Shown here piece after piece: positions 45,957 to 54,929 of a stretch of 64,000 nucleotides of DNA. Each line of letters begins with the position of its first letter. Positions within the stretch are counted from its first letter, which is position 1. This DNA is from Burkholderiaceae bacterium (GTDB taxonomy: Bacteria; Pseudomonadota; Gammaproteobacteria; Burkholderiales; Burkholderiaceae_D): NCBI GenBank assembly GCA_004298905.1, contig SCTK01000024.1, forward strand, positions 24,157 through 88,156. Direction: 5' to 3'. The notes beneath the pieces were generated by a model. That model saw nothing but the letters and a program-made list of their open reading frames with translations. It had not been told where the DNA came from and did not search any database. The translations under genes and the position numbers were made by a program.

Positions 45957-48900
45957 TTACCCTCCGTGTCGGGAAAGCCAGTCGAGGTCGCGGGCAACCT
46001 CGGACGGATCCTCACTTGCGTGGTAGTTGTCGATGTGCACCAGCGACCGGGCATCGCCGCGCCCGCCCGCGCCGCCGCGGTTGACGGCGGCGTGCAGTGT
46101 TTTCCACTGCTCGTCGTTGAAAACCGGTTCAGGCTTGCCCGTGCGGTTGTCCACAATGGACATGCCGGGCGGTATGTACCCGCCCGAGTCGTAGCCGAGG
46201 ATGCCGCGGATGGCGGCGACCCCCGCCGAGTCGGCGGCGATGTGGACGTGGTTGTAGTGCTGCGCCACGAGTTGCGGCCCGTAGTAGCCGGCCCCGACGC
46301 GGGCGTGGTTCTTCACGAAGAAACCACCGCCCCCGGAGTGGATCTCTTCGAGCAGGTACGGGGCGAACCGGTAGAAAAACGCGGCCAGCGCCGCCATGTT
46401 CGCCGGCGACGCGGCCATGTCCGCGGCTTTGCCCTGCCCGTGCCAGTCCGGCGCCCCCGGCCGCAACGTTGAGGTGACCACGAACGGCACACCGGAGTGC
46501 CGCGCCGCTTCGACGATTCCCGGCCATGTAGTGCCGGGCGCGACCGGCCCGAGCGCCGGCACCAGGCCGCCCCGCCCCGATTGCGCGGCCTGCGCCTGAA
46601 TCACCGACAGCGGCGGAACGTAGGTCTTGGACACGTCGACCGTGAACGGCCACACCATGCCACCACCGGCGAGCCGCCGCGCCGGCCCGTACCCGTGCAG
46701 CCACTGTTTCGGAATCTGCCGCGCGTTCAATGCGTACATCGCGGCCGGCCCGTAGTAGTCCACGGCGGCGGCCTGCTGCACGAACTCGCCGCGCGACAGC
46801 AGCGCCTTCACACTGTCCGACGTCTTACTGCCGGGCCCCTCGATCATGCCGCCAGTAGCGCGGCGCTGCGACTCGCGGTGGAAGTCTTCGGCTTCCTCCG
46901 CGGCTTTCTTGGGGTCCATGTCGGGGTGCTGGAGAATGTATTGCAGAATCTCCAAATTGCGGAGCTGTGTCTGTACGTTGTCATACCCGAACACGTCGAG
47001 CTGCGTCTTTACATCTGTCGGGATCTTGCCGTACGTGTCAACGAGTTTCTGCACTTCGCCGGCGTTGAGCCGGGTAACGTCTTTCTCTTTCAGCAGTGCG
47101 GCGATTCGGTCCTGGTGGTGTTTCGTCGCATCCTCGACCGACACGTTGTTACGCACCTCAGCGTCGTACATGTCTTTAGACGCCAGGATCTGCGCCTTAA
47201 GCGCGTCACGGTTGGCGATACTGGTTTCGCTGTTGAGGCCGATACCCTCGGTGTTCGACTCCAACTGTTTTTGTGTCGCGAGCAGCGACGACGCGTACGC
47301 TTCCTCGGCGTCGCTGGCAGCGATAGCCGAACCCGACAGTTTGTCCTGCGCGATGCGCAGCGCGTCGGCCTTGTCCGCGCCGCTGGCCGTCTCGTCGTTG
47401 ACGACTTTCATGGCGTCGGCGATGGCCTGCTGCGAGTCGGTCAGCGCGTGGCCGGCGAGCACATCACGGTGATGCGCCTCGGCCAGCTCGTGCATAGCGC
47501 GGGCCTGCGCACTGGTCTGGTCGAACTCCTTTTGGAGAGCCTTTTCCCGCTCTTTGATCGCGTCGGCCTCGATCGCCCGGTCCGCGGACGCCTTACTTTT
47601 ACCGCCGTCGGGGTTGAAAAGGTCGTCGATCAGCCCCCGCGGGCGGCCGTTGCTGGCCCGGGAGCTGTTTTCAGCCGCGTTCTGCCTCAGCAGCTCCTCA
47701 CGCCGGGCCCGCAGCCCCTTAAGCACCTGCTCCTGACTGGTCGCCTCACCGGCCGACGCGGCGGCGATCTGCTGGACCGTCAGCCCATAGGTCTTACTCG
47801 TGTTCACCAGGTCGGTCAGCGCTTTGTTGTGCGTGATCACGTCTTTGACGGCTTGACTGTCGACGTCGTGGGTCTGCCGGTACGCGTCGCCGAGCTGCCC
47901 AAGCGCGCCCGCCAACTCGTCGACACGCTGCTTCTGCGCCCGGTACGCCTCAGTAATCAGCCCGACGGCGATGGTGGCGCCGGCCAGGGCGACACCCCAC
48001 GGCCCGCCGAGCGTCGACACGAGGCTGGACAGGCCGGACCGGGCGGCGCCGCTGGCCGCCTTTACCGTCGTCAGCGCACCGCCGAACCGGCCTGTCTCGA
48101 CGGTCGCGGCGGCCATATGCGTCTGGTACTTCTCCACCGCCGTCAGGTAGCCGACCTGTACCGCCGTCCACGCCAAACTGGCTTTTTCCTGCAGGGTGGT
48201 TACCAGCGCCCACGCCTTTTGTGCGGCGACAACGGCGACGATCGCCGCGGCCAGCGCCGTCAGGACCGGAATGGGTATCGCCGAGATGATGCGGGAAAAC
48301 GCGCCGAGCGCGACGAGTACCGCACCGCCGACCGGGGCGACGGCCTCGCCGACGTGCACGAGGGCGGAGACGACCTCGCCGAGGATGTGCACGAGGTGCG
48401 GGCCCTCCCGCACCGCGAACGCCACAAACTGCTGAAACTTCTCGTTTTTCGCGGCGTGCTCACCGAAATAGGCGAAGTTGTCGGCGAGGTGCACCAGGCC
48501 GCGGCCCATGGTTTTCTCGACCGGCAGGAACGCTTGCAACATGCCGGCCACACCGAGCGCAACATCATAGGTGATCTTCGCCATGCCCTTGAGTGCCGGT
48601 ACCGCGACGGCGATCAGGTAGGGGAAGAACTGCCGCCAGAACGGGGCGGTGAACGCCTGCGCGCCTTTCGCCGCCAACCCGCCCACGGTGCTAGCGAGCA
48701 GCCCCACCGCCCCGGTGACCGCGGGCATGGCCGGCAACAGGGTCGTGATGGCCTGCTGGAATCCGGGCAACAGCCCGGCCTCGGCGGCGTGCCGCAACTC
48801 CGTGACATTGCCGCGCAACCCATACAGGAATGTGGCGAACCGGCGCCCCTCCGGGGACAGGCCGGCCATGGCCTGCTGTAGTTTGCGCGTCGCGTCGGTC

Positions 48901-50654
48901 TGCCCCGACGCGGCCGCCGTCGCCGTCTCCGACGCGACCGCGAGGGAACGGTGAGACGCGGCGAGCTGCCGCGTGGCCGACTCGACCCCGATCTGCGCCT
49001 GCTCAATCGCGCGCTGCGCCGCGACGACCTGCGACGACCCCTCGATACCGTCGCGCTGCGCTTTCTGCTGGTCCTCCCCGAGGCGCTTCTGACGGTTCGT
49101 CAGGTCGGTCAGGTTCTCTTTCGCCTGCTCATAGGAGAGCTGCGCCTGATCCTTTTGGAGTTTGCTCGCGGCGTTGTTCGCCACGACCCGGTCGCGTTCC
49201 TGCGCCGCCTTCGTCAGGTCAATTTCGGCCTGCCGCAAGTCCAGCGCGCCCTTCCGGACCTGCTCGTTCACATCCTCCAACGCGCGCTTGGCCTGCTCAC
49301 GCGCGCGCGTCAAATCCTGCGTCGCGATGACCTGACGCTCCTGCGCCTGCTGGTAGGCGACCTCAGCGCTTCGTACCGAATCCGTCGCCGACGCAACCGA
49401 CGCCTGCTTGCTGGCCAGGGTCGCGGCCGACGTGCCCGCCTCGGCGTTGGCGGCACTCATGGCGTGCACGGCACCCACGACGCCGATCAGCCCGAGGATC
49501 GTCACACCAAGCCCGGCGCCGGCGGCGATCGCCGCGACACCGATACCCGATATAGCGGCGGCGGCGATGCCGGCTGCGGGCACGATCGCCGGGCCGAGGG
49601 TGATACCCGCCGCAGCCAAACCGCCGATGCCCTCCGACGACGCCGCGGCTGCGCCCTCAAGCCCAACAATCGACGCGGTGGCCTCCCCGGCGTCGACATC
49701 AACCCGGATCGTCGGGTTCAGCTTCGCCAGGCGGGCCGCTTCGGCGCGTACCGTCTCCAGCTCCGCCACCGCCGCCGCCGCATCCACCGACACACGCACG
49801 CTCGGCGTGGATTTGGCTAGCTCCGCGAGGCGCTCCTGCAACCGCCGGATTTCGGCGATGGCCGTGGCGTCGTCAATGTCCACACCGACGCTGCGCTTCG
49901 ACAGGGCGCGCAGATTCTCGCGGATCTCAGCAACCGCCCTGTCCGCGTCCGACGAGTCGGCGTGCAGCTCAATCTCGGGCAGGGCCGCCGCGGCCTTAGC
50001 GACGTGCTCACGCAAGTCCGCGGCGAACTTCCCGTCGGTGGTGACCCGCACCGGGTTACGCCGCGCCGTCTCCTTGAGACTCGCTATCTCCTGCTTGAGT
50101 GCGGTGATTTCGGCCATGGCACCGAACACGTCAACGTCCAGCGGGATTTTCCCACCGGCCGCCTTGACCTTCTCAACGTCGCGCGCCAACGCGGCCAGCT
50201 CGTTCCGTAGCCGCTGCACCTCCGCGGCGGTGTCGCCACTATCCAGGGTGACGCGCCCGCCGGCACTGGCGTGGCCGAGCGCCTCCAGCTTCGCCCGGGC
50301 CGCCGCTATCTTCGCGTCCAGCTCCGAGGTGTCCGCGTCGAGTTTCGCCCGGGGCAGGCTACGCAGCGCCGCGTCGATGCGGGTACGCATCGCCCGGCCG
50401 AACGCCGCACCAGTGTCGGACCCGGCTTTCGTGCCGGCGGCCTGCGCCGCCCGCGCCCCGTCGCGCACACCGGCCAGCACACCGTCGGCGATGCGGGCCG
50501 CCATCGGCGCGGCAATGACCCGCCCGATTTCCTGCCCGACGCGCTGCGCCGGCGGCAGCACCGCCGCCCGCAAACGGGTCTCGAACTGCCGGTCGTCGGG
50601 GAAGACGTCAATACCGACGGCGCCGCCCGCATCGCGCCCGAGGTCGTCGGCCAT
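45957..50654 (-). CDS. Tape measure protein with C-terminal M15-like peptidase domain
   Basis: 1565 residues from ATG 50654, with AAGGGGGG; a longer reading would enter the GT gene. Coiled-coil over residues about 50-330 and 470-640, hydrophobic helices near 365-440 (AAAISGIGVAAIAAGAGLGV) and around 740-920, as in phage tape measures. Near the C-terminus: STLRPGAPDWHGQGKAAD (about 1395-1410), LEEIHSG (about 1436) and HYNHVHIA (about 1466), the H, D, H metal ligands of M15-like peptidases. Tape measures with such domains open peptidoglycan at entry. The gene is preceded by chaperones and followed by Dit. Confidence 0.9.
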   Translation of the reverse strand: MADDLGRDAGGAVGIDVFPDDRQFETRLRAAVLPPAQRVGQEIGRVIAAPMAARIADGVLAGVRDGARAAQAAGTKAGSDTGAAFGRAMRTRIDAALRSLPRAKLDADTSELDAKIAAARAKLEALGHASAGGRVTLDSGDTAAEVQRLRNELAALARDVEKVKAAGGKIPLDVDVFGAMAEITALKQEIASLKETARRNPVRVTTDGKFAADLREHVAKAAAALPEIELHADSSDADRAVAEIRENLRALSKRSVGVDIDDATAIAEIRRLQERLAELAKSTPSVRVSVDAAAAVAELETVRAEAARLAKLNPTIRVDVDAGEATASIVGLEGAAAASSEGIGGLAAAGITLGPAIVPAAGIAAAAISGIGVAAIAAGAGLGVTILGLIGVVGAVHAMSAANAEAGTSAATLASKQASVASATDSVRSAEVAYQQAQERQVIATQDLTRAREQAKRALEDVNEQVRKGALDLRQAEIDLTKAAQERDRVVANNAASKLQKDQAQLSYEQAKENLTDLTNRQKRLGEDQQKAQRDGIEGSSQVVAAQRAIEQAQIGVESATRQLAASHRSLAVASETATAAASGQTDATRKLQQAMAGLSPEGRRFATFLYGLRGNVTELRHAAEAGLLPGFQQAITTLLPAMPAVTGAVGLLASTVGGLAAKGAQAFTAPFWRQFFPYLIAVAVPALKGMAKITYDVALGVAGMLQAFLPVEKTMGRGLVHLADNFAYFGEHAAKNEKFQQFVAFAVREGPHLVHILGEVVSALVHVGEAVAPVGGAVLVALGAFSRIISAIPIPVLTALAAAIVAVVAAQKAWALVTTLQEKASLAWTAVQVGYLTAVEKYQTHMAAATVETGRFGGALTTVKAASGAARSGLSSLVSTLGGPWGVALAGATIAVGLITEAYRAQKQRVDELAGALGQLGDAYRQTHDVDSQAVKDVITHNKALTDLVNTSKTYGLTVQQIAAASAGEATSQEQVLKGLRARREELLRQNAAENSSRASNGRPRGLIDDLFNPDGGKSKASADRAIEADAIKEREKALQKEFDQTSAQARAMHELAEAHHRDVLAGHALTDSQQAIADAMKVVNDETASGADKADALRIAQDKLSGSAIAASDAEEAYASSLLATQKQLESNTEGIGLNSETSIANRDALKAQILASKDMYDAEVRNNVSVEDATKHHQDRIAALLKEKDVTRLNAGEVQKLVDTYGKIPTDVKTQLDVFGYDNVQTQLRNLEILQYILQHPDMDPKKAAEEAEDFHRESQRRATGGMIEGPGSKTSDSVKALLSRGEFVQQAAAVDYYGPAAMYALNARQIPKQWLHGYGPARRLAGGGMVWPFTVDVSKTYVPPLSVIQAQAAQSGRGGLVPALGPVAPGTTWPGIVEAARHSGVPFVVTSTLRPGAPDWHGQGKAADMAASPANMAALAAFFYRFAPYLLEEIHSGGGGFFVKNHARVGAGYYGPQLVAQHYNHVHIAADSAGVAAIRGILGYDSGGYIPPGMSIVDNRTGKPEPVFNDEQWKTLHAAVNRGGAGGRGDARSLVHIDNYHASEDPSEVARDLDWLSRHGG

Positions 50655-50659
50655 TTCAG

Positions 50660-51190
50660 TCACCCCCCTTGCGGCTGCGGTGTTTGTGCGGCGGTCTGCC
50701 TGTCGAGGTGCCGCTGACGGCGCGCGGCGAGCATCGCCGTACCGCGCGGGTCGACGACTCGCTCGGCCAGGCCCACGCCCGGGCGCGGGTACGGTTTCGG
50801 CTCTTTCGCCTTCACGCCGGCGACGGCGATCACCGCATGGCGCAGCGTGTTCACACTGTCGATCAGGGCGGCGATCAGCAGGTCGGTATGCGACCACGGG
50901 CCATGTCCCGGCGTGGCCCGGTTCGCGGCGATCGCCTCGCCGAGCTGCGCGTCACTCAGCGAGTCGCGCACGGCGGTCTTATAGTGCCCTTCGGGGGGTA
51001 GCCGGTCGATCAGACCCGACAAGAGGCGGTACGTCATCCGTGACGTACCGCCTCCGGGCCGGTACAGGTCGCGCAGGTCCAGGCCGTTGTAATGCCGCCA
51101 CAGGTCGGCCTCTAACTCCGGGCCATACCCATCAACCGCTGAATTGACGTCGGCAATTTTCCCAGGCTGTTGACCGTCAGCCGCTGCCAC
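50660..51190 (-). CDS. Tail assembly chaperone, T frame (made by -1 frameshift)
   Basis: The open frame has 176 codons and lies in the -1 frame to the G gene. No ribosome-binding site is obvious at its top. A GGGAAAA slippery site at 51157 joins it to the G product, giving a GT protein of about 289 residues. The T part is helical with YRLLSGLIDRLPPEGHY and a basic C-terminus. Siphovirus G and GT proteins act together to load the tape measure. Confidence 0.75.
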   Translation of the reverse strand: MAAADGQQPGKIADVNSAVDGYGPELEADLWRHYNGLDLRDLYRPGGGTSRMTYRLLSGLIDRLPPEGHYKTAVRDSLSDAQLGEAIAANRATPGHGPWSHTDLLIAALIDSVNTLRHAVIAVAGVKAKEPKPYPRPGVGLAERVVDPRGTAMLAARRQRHLDRQTAAQTPQPQGG

Positions 51191-51528
51191 ACGTCGAGCA
51201 TTTCCAGGACCTGATCGTTGGTCGGGCCCTCACCACCGTTGAGGCCGTACCACACGGGCACGTCCTCGGCGACCAGGGCACGTTCGGCCCACGTATTCCA
51301 GTCGCCGAACCGCAACGCGTCGTTCGTGGCGGTGGTCCACCCGCCGGGGCGAGTGATGACCACCGTCGTGCCGGCCAGCGGCACCGGGATCGCACCGTCC
51401 GGGATGTCCCGCACCTGCTCGGCGGGCTGTTCGGCGGCCACCTCGGCCCGCAGAGCGTCCGAGTAGGACACTTCAGTCTGCTCGGGTGACGCCTCGGTTG
51501 AGGCGTCACCCGGATACATGTCTTCCAC
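51112..51528 (-). CDS. Tail assembly chaperone, G frame
   Basis: 138 residues from GTG 51528. Acidic N-terminus then RPGGWTTATNDALRFGDWNTW and LEMLDVWQRLTVNSLGKLPT. Located between the major tail protein and the tape measure, as G proteins always are. It terminates normally at 51112, or shifts -1 at GGGAAAA (51157-51163). Confidence 0.8.
   Translation of the reverse strand: MEDMYPGDASTEASPEQTEVSYSDALRAEVAAEQPAEQVRDIPDGAIPVPLAGTTVVITRPGGWTTATNDALRFGDWNTWAERALVAEDVPVWYGLNGGEGPTNDQVLEMLDVWQRLTVNSLGKLPTSIQRLMGMARS
51157..51163 (-). promoter_or_regulatory. -1 ribosomal frameshift slippery site GGGAAAA
   Basis: In the G frame the codons are CTG GGA AAA; slipping -1 to GGG AAA enters the T frame. 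The heptamer G-GGA-AAA is the canonical X-XXY-YYZ type, like lambda GGGAAAG. Confidence 0.85.
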
Positions 51529-51564
51529 TTTCAGTTTCCCCCGGGTGTTGTCGTTGTAGTTGGG

Positions 51565-52155
51565 TCAGGATGCGAGCGCGTCGAGCTGGTAGAACCAGTG
51601 AATTGCCACGCCCTCGTCATCGGGGTACGCGGTCAGCGTCACGCCGTAGGTGATCGGGTCGCCGGCCTTGATGCTCTGCTCCTTGCGGTCGGTGACCTGC
51701 AACGCGGGCACCACCGCACGGATGAGGTTGAGACCATCGACGATTTCGAATACGGCGGCGTATTCGATGGTGCGCCGCCGCCCTTCGGTGAAGTCGACCC
51801 GGCCGTTGCCGTCCGGGGTGAGGATGTCCCCGGTGTCGATCGAAAGACGGTTGTAGATCGACAGGGGGACGACGCCGGATTCCAGGAAAGCGATTTCGAA
51901 CGTCACCTTCGACTCGGTCGTCAGCACCCGCAAAGGCACCTGCGTACCGAAACCCTTGACGTCGTTGGTCGATTCGCTGACGGCCTTCTTCAGTCCGTCC
52001 TCGGTCACCCAGCCGCTGTCGAGGAACGCGGCGTCGAGGTCATCGTCGATGGCCGTGGGCAGCGTCGTGCCCTTCGGGGCGAACCATGCCAGTGCGTTGC
52101 CGGCCTCGCCGCCACCAGCGACGCCAGCCAGGATCAGGTCACGATTTGCGGTCAT
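51565..52155 (-). CDS. Major tail tube protein, paralogue B
   Basis: 196 residues, ATG. Sequence DLILAGVAGGGEAGNALAWFAP, TLPTAIDDDLDAAFLDSGWVTEDG and YGVTLTAYPD in a tail tube beta-barrel. It lies in the expected place for the main tube protein, between the terminator and chaperone genes. It is a paralogue of 54333-54914, which shares those three blocks. Confidence 0.8.
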   Translation of the reverse strand: MTANRDLILAGVAGGGEAGNALAWFAPKGTTLPTAIDDDLDAAFLDSGWVTEDGLKKAVSESTNDVKGFGTQVPLRVLTTESKVTFEIAFLESGVVPLSIYNRLSIDTGDILTPDGNGRVDFTEGRRRTIEYAAVFEIVDGLNLIRAVVPALQVTDRKEQSIKAGDPITYGVTLTAYPDDEGVAIHWFYQLDALAS

Positions 52156-52235
52156 TGTGGGCGGTCCCTTCGAGGCGTACGGAAAACACCCGACGCGATC
52201 CGGCGTCGGGTGGGTGGTGGTGGTTTGGGTGCGGG

Positions 52236-52682
52236 TTATGTGGTGGTGCGGGAATGCACGGTCACGCGGTACGTCGCGCCGTACCGGGTGATGTCGGTGT
52301 CCGGGTCGTAGGGCAGCTCGACGGGCACCATGTCGGTCGACACCCGCGACACCCGGTGCCCGTCCGATGTGGTGTGCCCGGGCAGGGCGAACCGCATCAG
52401 GCCGCGTACCGTCGCGGCGAGCCGCTGCGCCCCGGCAAGATCCTGATTGGTGCCGTCGCCGGCGAGGTACACGTCCAGGTCGATCAGGGCCACGTCAATG
52501 CCGGGCACGTCATCGCCGCCACCCGGTGGGCGGGTCACGTGGATGAGGGGCCCGTCGGCGAGGATCGGGGCGAGGTCGGCCGGCACGTGCGTGGCGGTAC
52601 GCACCCCGAAAATCGGCTCCTGCAACGGCAGCCAGTCGCAGAGCAGCTTTACCGGGTCGGCGTACGGGTCTGAGTCGGCCAC
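52236..52682 (-). CDS. Tail terminator-like protein
   Basis: 148 residues from GTG 52682 after GGAAGGG. DPVKLLCDWLP, then THVPADLAPILADGPLIHVTRPPGG and VYLAGDGTNQDLA, matching small tail terminator proteins by position and secondary structure. Follows the HK97 gp10-like gene. Confidence 0.65.
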   Translation of the reverse strand: MADSDPYADPVKLLCDWLPLQEPIFGVRTATHVPADLAPILADGPLIHVTRPPGGGDDVPGIDVALIDLDVYLAGDGTNQDLAGAQRLAATVRGLMRFALPGHTTSDGHRVSRVSTDMVPVELPYDPDTDITRYGATYRVTVHSRTTT

Positions 52683-52698
52683 GGCAACCCTTCCCGAG

Positions 52699-53100
52699 TT
52701 AGTCGGCGGTGCTGGTGCCGAGCCCGACCGTCTTGTGCATGAGGCGCCGCACGACGTGCTGCGCGCGCATATACCGGGTGCCCTTTTCCAGAAACCAGGC
52801 GTACGGGGTGACGTTGACCAGCCGTGCCCACGCCTTGCCGTTGCGCACACCCGACACGACGCGGAAGCCGCCCGGCTCGGGCGACTCGATGAACCGGCGC
52901 CGCCGGCGATGCCGCCGACCGGTGCCGGTGTGGCGTACGGAGATCAGAAACTTGCCGTACCGGTACCGGCCGGTGCGGATCGGCCCCTCCAGCTCGCCGA
53001 GCTGGGCGGCGGCGTCGGCGCGGCGCTCCATGGCCTTGACCATCTGCGGGCCGCGCATGGCGGCGGCGATGCCGGCCCGGTTCGCAACGAAGTACGTCAC
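52699..53100 (-). CDS. HK97 gp10-like protein
   Basis: 133 residues, GTG. Near the N-terminus VKAMERRADAAAQLGELEGPIRTGRYRYG, then FLISVRHTGTG and PYAWFLEKGTRYMRAQHVV: the Y-A-x-x-x-E-x-G-T signature of HK97 gp10 tail-completion proteins. Confidence 0.8.
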   Translation of the reverse strand: MTYFVANRAGIAAAMRGPQMVKAMERRADAAAQLGELEGPIRTGRYRYGKFLISVRHTGTGRRHRRRRRFIESPEPGGFRVVSGVRNGKAWARLVNVTPYAWFLEKGTRYMRAQHVVRRLMHKTVGLGTSTAD

Positions 53101-53106
53101 AGGCGC

Positions 53107-53754
53107 TTATCCGGTGGTGCGTTTGGCGATGACGCGCAGCCCCGGATCCGCACCCGTCATCGGATCCGTCAGCGGCTCAGGCCGGCCGTCGACGGCGTAC
53201 ACCACGCCACGCACCCGCAGCCGATCCGCCGCCGTGACCGAGCTGGCCGGCGGCATGATGACCTCGATACTGTCGACCACCTTGTCGGCGCCCTTATCGC
53301 GGCTCTCTGTCGATGACAGGATCCGCACGGCGCACGCTTCGACCTCAGTCTCGGCGGAGCCGTACACGTCGTTTCCGTACCCGTCCCGGCCCGTCACTGT
53401 GCGGGTCAGTACGGTGACGGTTTCGCCGAACGGCACCCCCAGCACGCTGCCGACCGCGACCGCGATTTCCACATGGTCCGGGGTCGGTAGGCCGCCCCCG
53501 TCATGGTTGACGCTGCCGGTTGCGTAGCCTCGGCGCCCGTCTGGCAGCGTCACGAGCGACCCGGGCGGGCACACCGCCCCCGGGGCGGCGAACAGGCGCA
53601 CATCGGCGCTGACCACCGCCCCGGGTTTCGTAGTGCGGGTCATCGACTCGTCGACGAGGCACCGCAGCACCCGCGCCGGCCCCCACACACCCCACGACAC
53701 GTAGGCGCGCACGCCCACACGGTGCCGTAGAAACGCAGCGGGGATAGCGCCCAC
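53107..53754 (-). CDS. Head-tail stopper-like protein with two beta domains
   Basis: 215 residues, GTG start. Two consecutive small beta-barrel domains: residues about 1-90 (VRAYVSWGVWGPARVLRCLV) and 95-215 (GETVTVLTRTVTGRDGYGNDV, VEACAVRI, VRGVVYAVDGRP). The second matches head closure proteins in the HK97 head-tail region. Domain duplication is unusual. Confidence 0.65.
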   Translation of the reverse strand: MGAIPAAFLRHRVGVRAYVSWGVWGPARVLRCLVDESMTRTTKPGAVVSADVRLFAAPGAVCPPGSLVTLPDGRRGYATGSVNHDGGGLPTPDHVEIAVAVGSVLGVPFGETVTVLTRTVTGRDGYGNDVYGSAETEVEACAVRILSSTESRDKGADKVVDSIEVIMPPASSVTAADRLRVRGVVYAVDGRPEPLTDPMTGADPGLRVIAKRTTG

Positions 53755-53760
53755 GGGCGC

Positions 53761-54252
53761 TCAGTCCTCCTGACCGGTCAGAACGATGTCGTACGTGGTC
53801 ACGCCGTCGTTGTCGTCGGTGGCGTACATCCGCAGCGTGCCGGAGTTGTTGACGTTCCACCCCTGCGCCGCCACGAGACACACCGCGGCGCCCGGGCGCA
53901 GCAGAATGCCCGAGGTACCGTCGAACGCCCACGAGTCCCAGTCGCCCTCGCCGCCGCCGACGACCAGGCTGTTCACGCTGTTGTCGTGGTTCTTCACGGT
54001 CATCGACGTGACGTCGCTGAAATCCAGATCCCGGCCGGCCGGGTCCTTGAGACTGCCGTCGGTCAGGTTGTAGGTGTAGCTGTTGTCTCGGGTCAGCTCG
54101 CGCTGTTCACCGAACGTGTCGTCGCTGGTGGAGTTGCCGAAGTGGAACGACTCCGACAGCTTGTTCGCGCCGGTGGTCTTGCCGAGGTCCCGCTCATCGG
54201 TGACCGTAGCGGTCACACTAACGGTGATCTTGGTGTCGAGTGTCTCAGCCAT
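53761..54252 (-). CDS. Putative virion protein, beta-sandwich type
   Basis: 163 residues, ATG. TKITVSVTATVTDERDLGKT and SVNSLVVGGGEGDWDSWAF indicate a beta-rich domain; GILLRPGAAVCLVA completes it. Located between the paralogous tail protein and the stopper. Probably a connector or decoration subunit; no family is recognised. Confidence 0.55.
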   Translation of the reverse strand: MAETLDTKITVSVTATVTDERDLGKTTGANKLSESFHFGNSTSDDTFGEQRELTRDNSYTYNLTDGSLKDPAGRDLDFSDVTSMTVKNHDNSVNSLVVGGGEGDWDSWAFDGTSGILLRPGAAVCLVAAQGWNVNNSGTLRMYATDDNDGVTTYDIVLTGQED

Positions 54253-54332
54253 GCTCAGGGCTTCCTTTCGGGCGGGCAGCGGTGAAAACCGGCCCGCCGC
54301 GCGGGTCCGGGTGCTTTGCGGGGAGCTGCTGT

Positions 54333-54914
54333 TTATGCGGCCAGGGCGGGCTGCGTCGTGTACCAGGTCACCGCATCCGCATCCGCCGTCGGATAGGCGG
54401 TGAGTGTGACCCCGTACGCAATCGCCCCCGTCGGTTTGATGGCGATATCCCGGCGGGTGGTGACCCGCACCATCGGCGCGACCCCGCGCAGCAGGTTGTC
54501 GCCATCAACCACCTCGATGACGAGGGCATACGTGGCCCGCCGCGGCTCGCCCTCGGCCACGACACGGCTGCCGGTGTTGTCGGCGTCGACACTGCCCAGC
54601 GGCCGGCGGTGATACACCGCCTGCGTCACGTCGTTAGTTTCGAGCAGGGTCAGGTCGAACCGTACGGCCACGTCGGTTATCACATGGTTCACGGGCTGCG
54701 CCGAACCGAGGCGGTGAATGTCGACCGCGGTCTCCGCGGCGCCTCGGGTCAATCCGTCCTCGGGCGAGCACCAGCCCGCGTCCAGGAACGCGTCGTCCAG
54801 GTCGTCGCTGGCCGAGGCCGGTAGGGGTGTGCCGACGGGGGCGAACCACGCCACGGACGCCGAGGCGTCGCCGCCACCGGCGACGCCTGCGAGGATCAGG
54901 TCAACATCACCCAC
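54333..54914 (-). CDS. Tail tube-like protein, paralogue A
   Basis: 193 residues, ATG. Shares DLILAGVAGGGDASASVAWFAP, LPASASDDLDDAFLDAGWCS and YGVTLTAYPT with the tube protein at 51565-52155 (about 40 percent identical by eye). Lies before the connector proteins, where a second tube gene is not standard. It may be a paralogous minor tube, a capsid or connector component, or a spare tube subunit. Confidence 0.6.
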   Translation of the reverse strand: MGDVDLILAGVAGGGDASASVAWFAPVGTPLPASASDDLDDAFLDAGWCSPEDGLTRGAAETAVDIHRLGSAQPVNHVITDVAVRFDLTLLETNDVTQAVYHRRPLGSVDADNTGSRVVAEGEPRRATYALVIEVVDGDNLLRGVAPMVRVTTRRDIAIKPTGAIAYGVTLTAYPTADADAVTWYTTQPALAA

Positions 54915-54929
54915 CGCCTACCGCCCTTC

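Noticed and set aside
46497..48881. Long plus-strand open frame of 794 codons
   Set aside because: It lies opposite the tape measure gene; its residues are Arg/His/Gly-rich without domain, as expected from the reverse strand of a high-GC gene.
50655..50897. N-terminal extension of the tape measure to 50897
   Set aside because: It overlaps the T-frame chaperone, and a good ribosome-binding site precedes the ATG at 50654.
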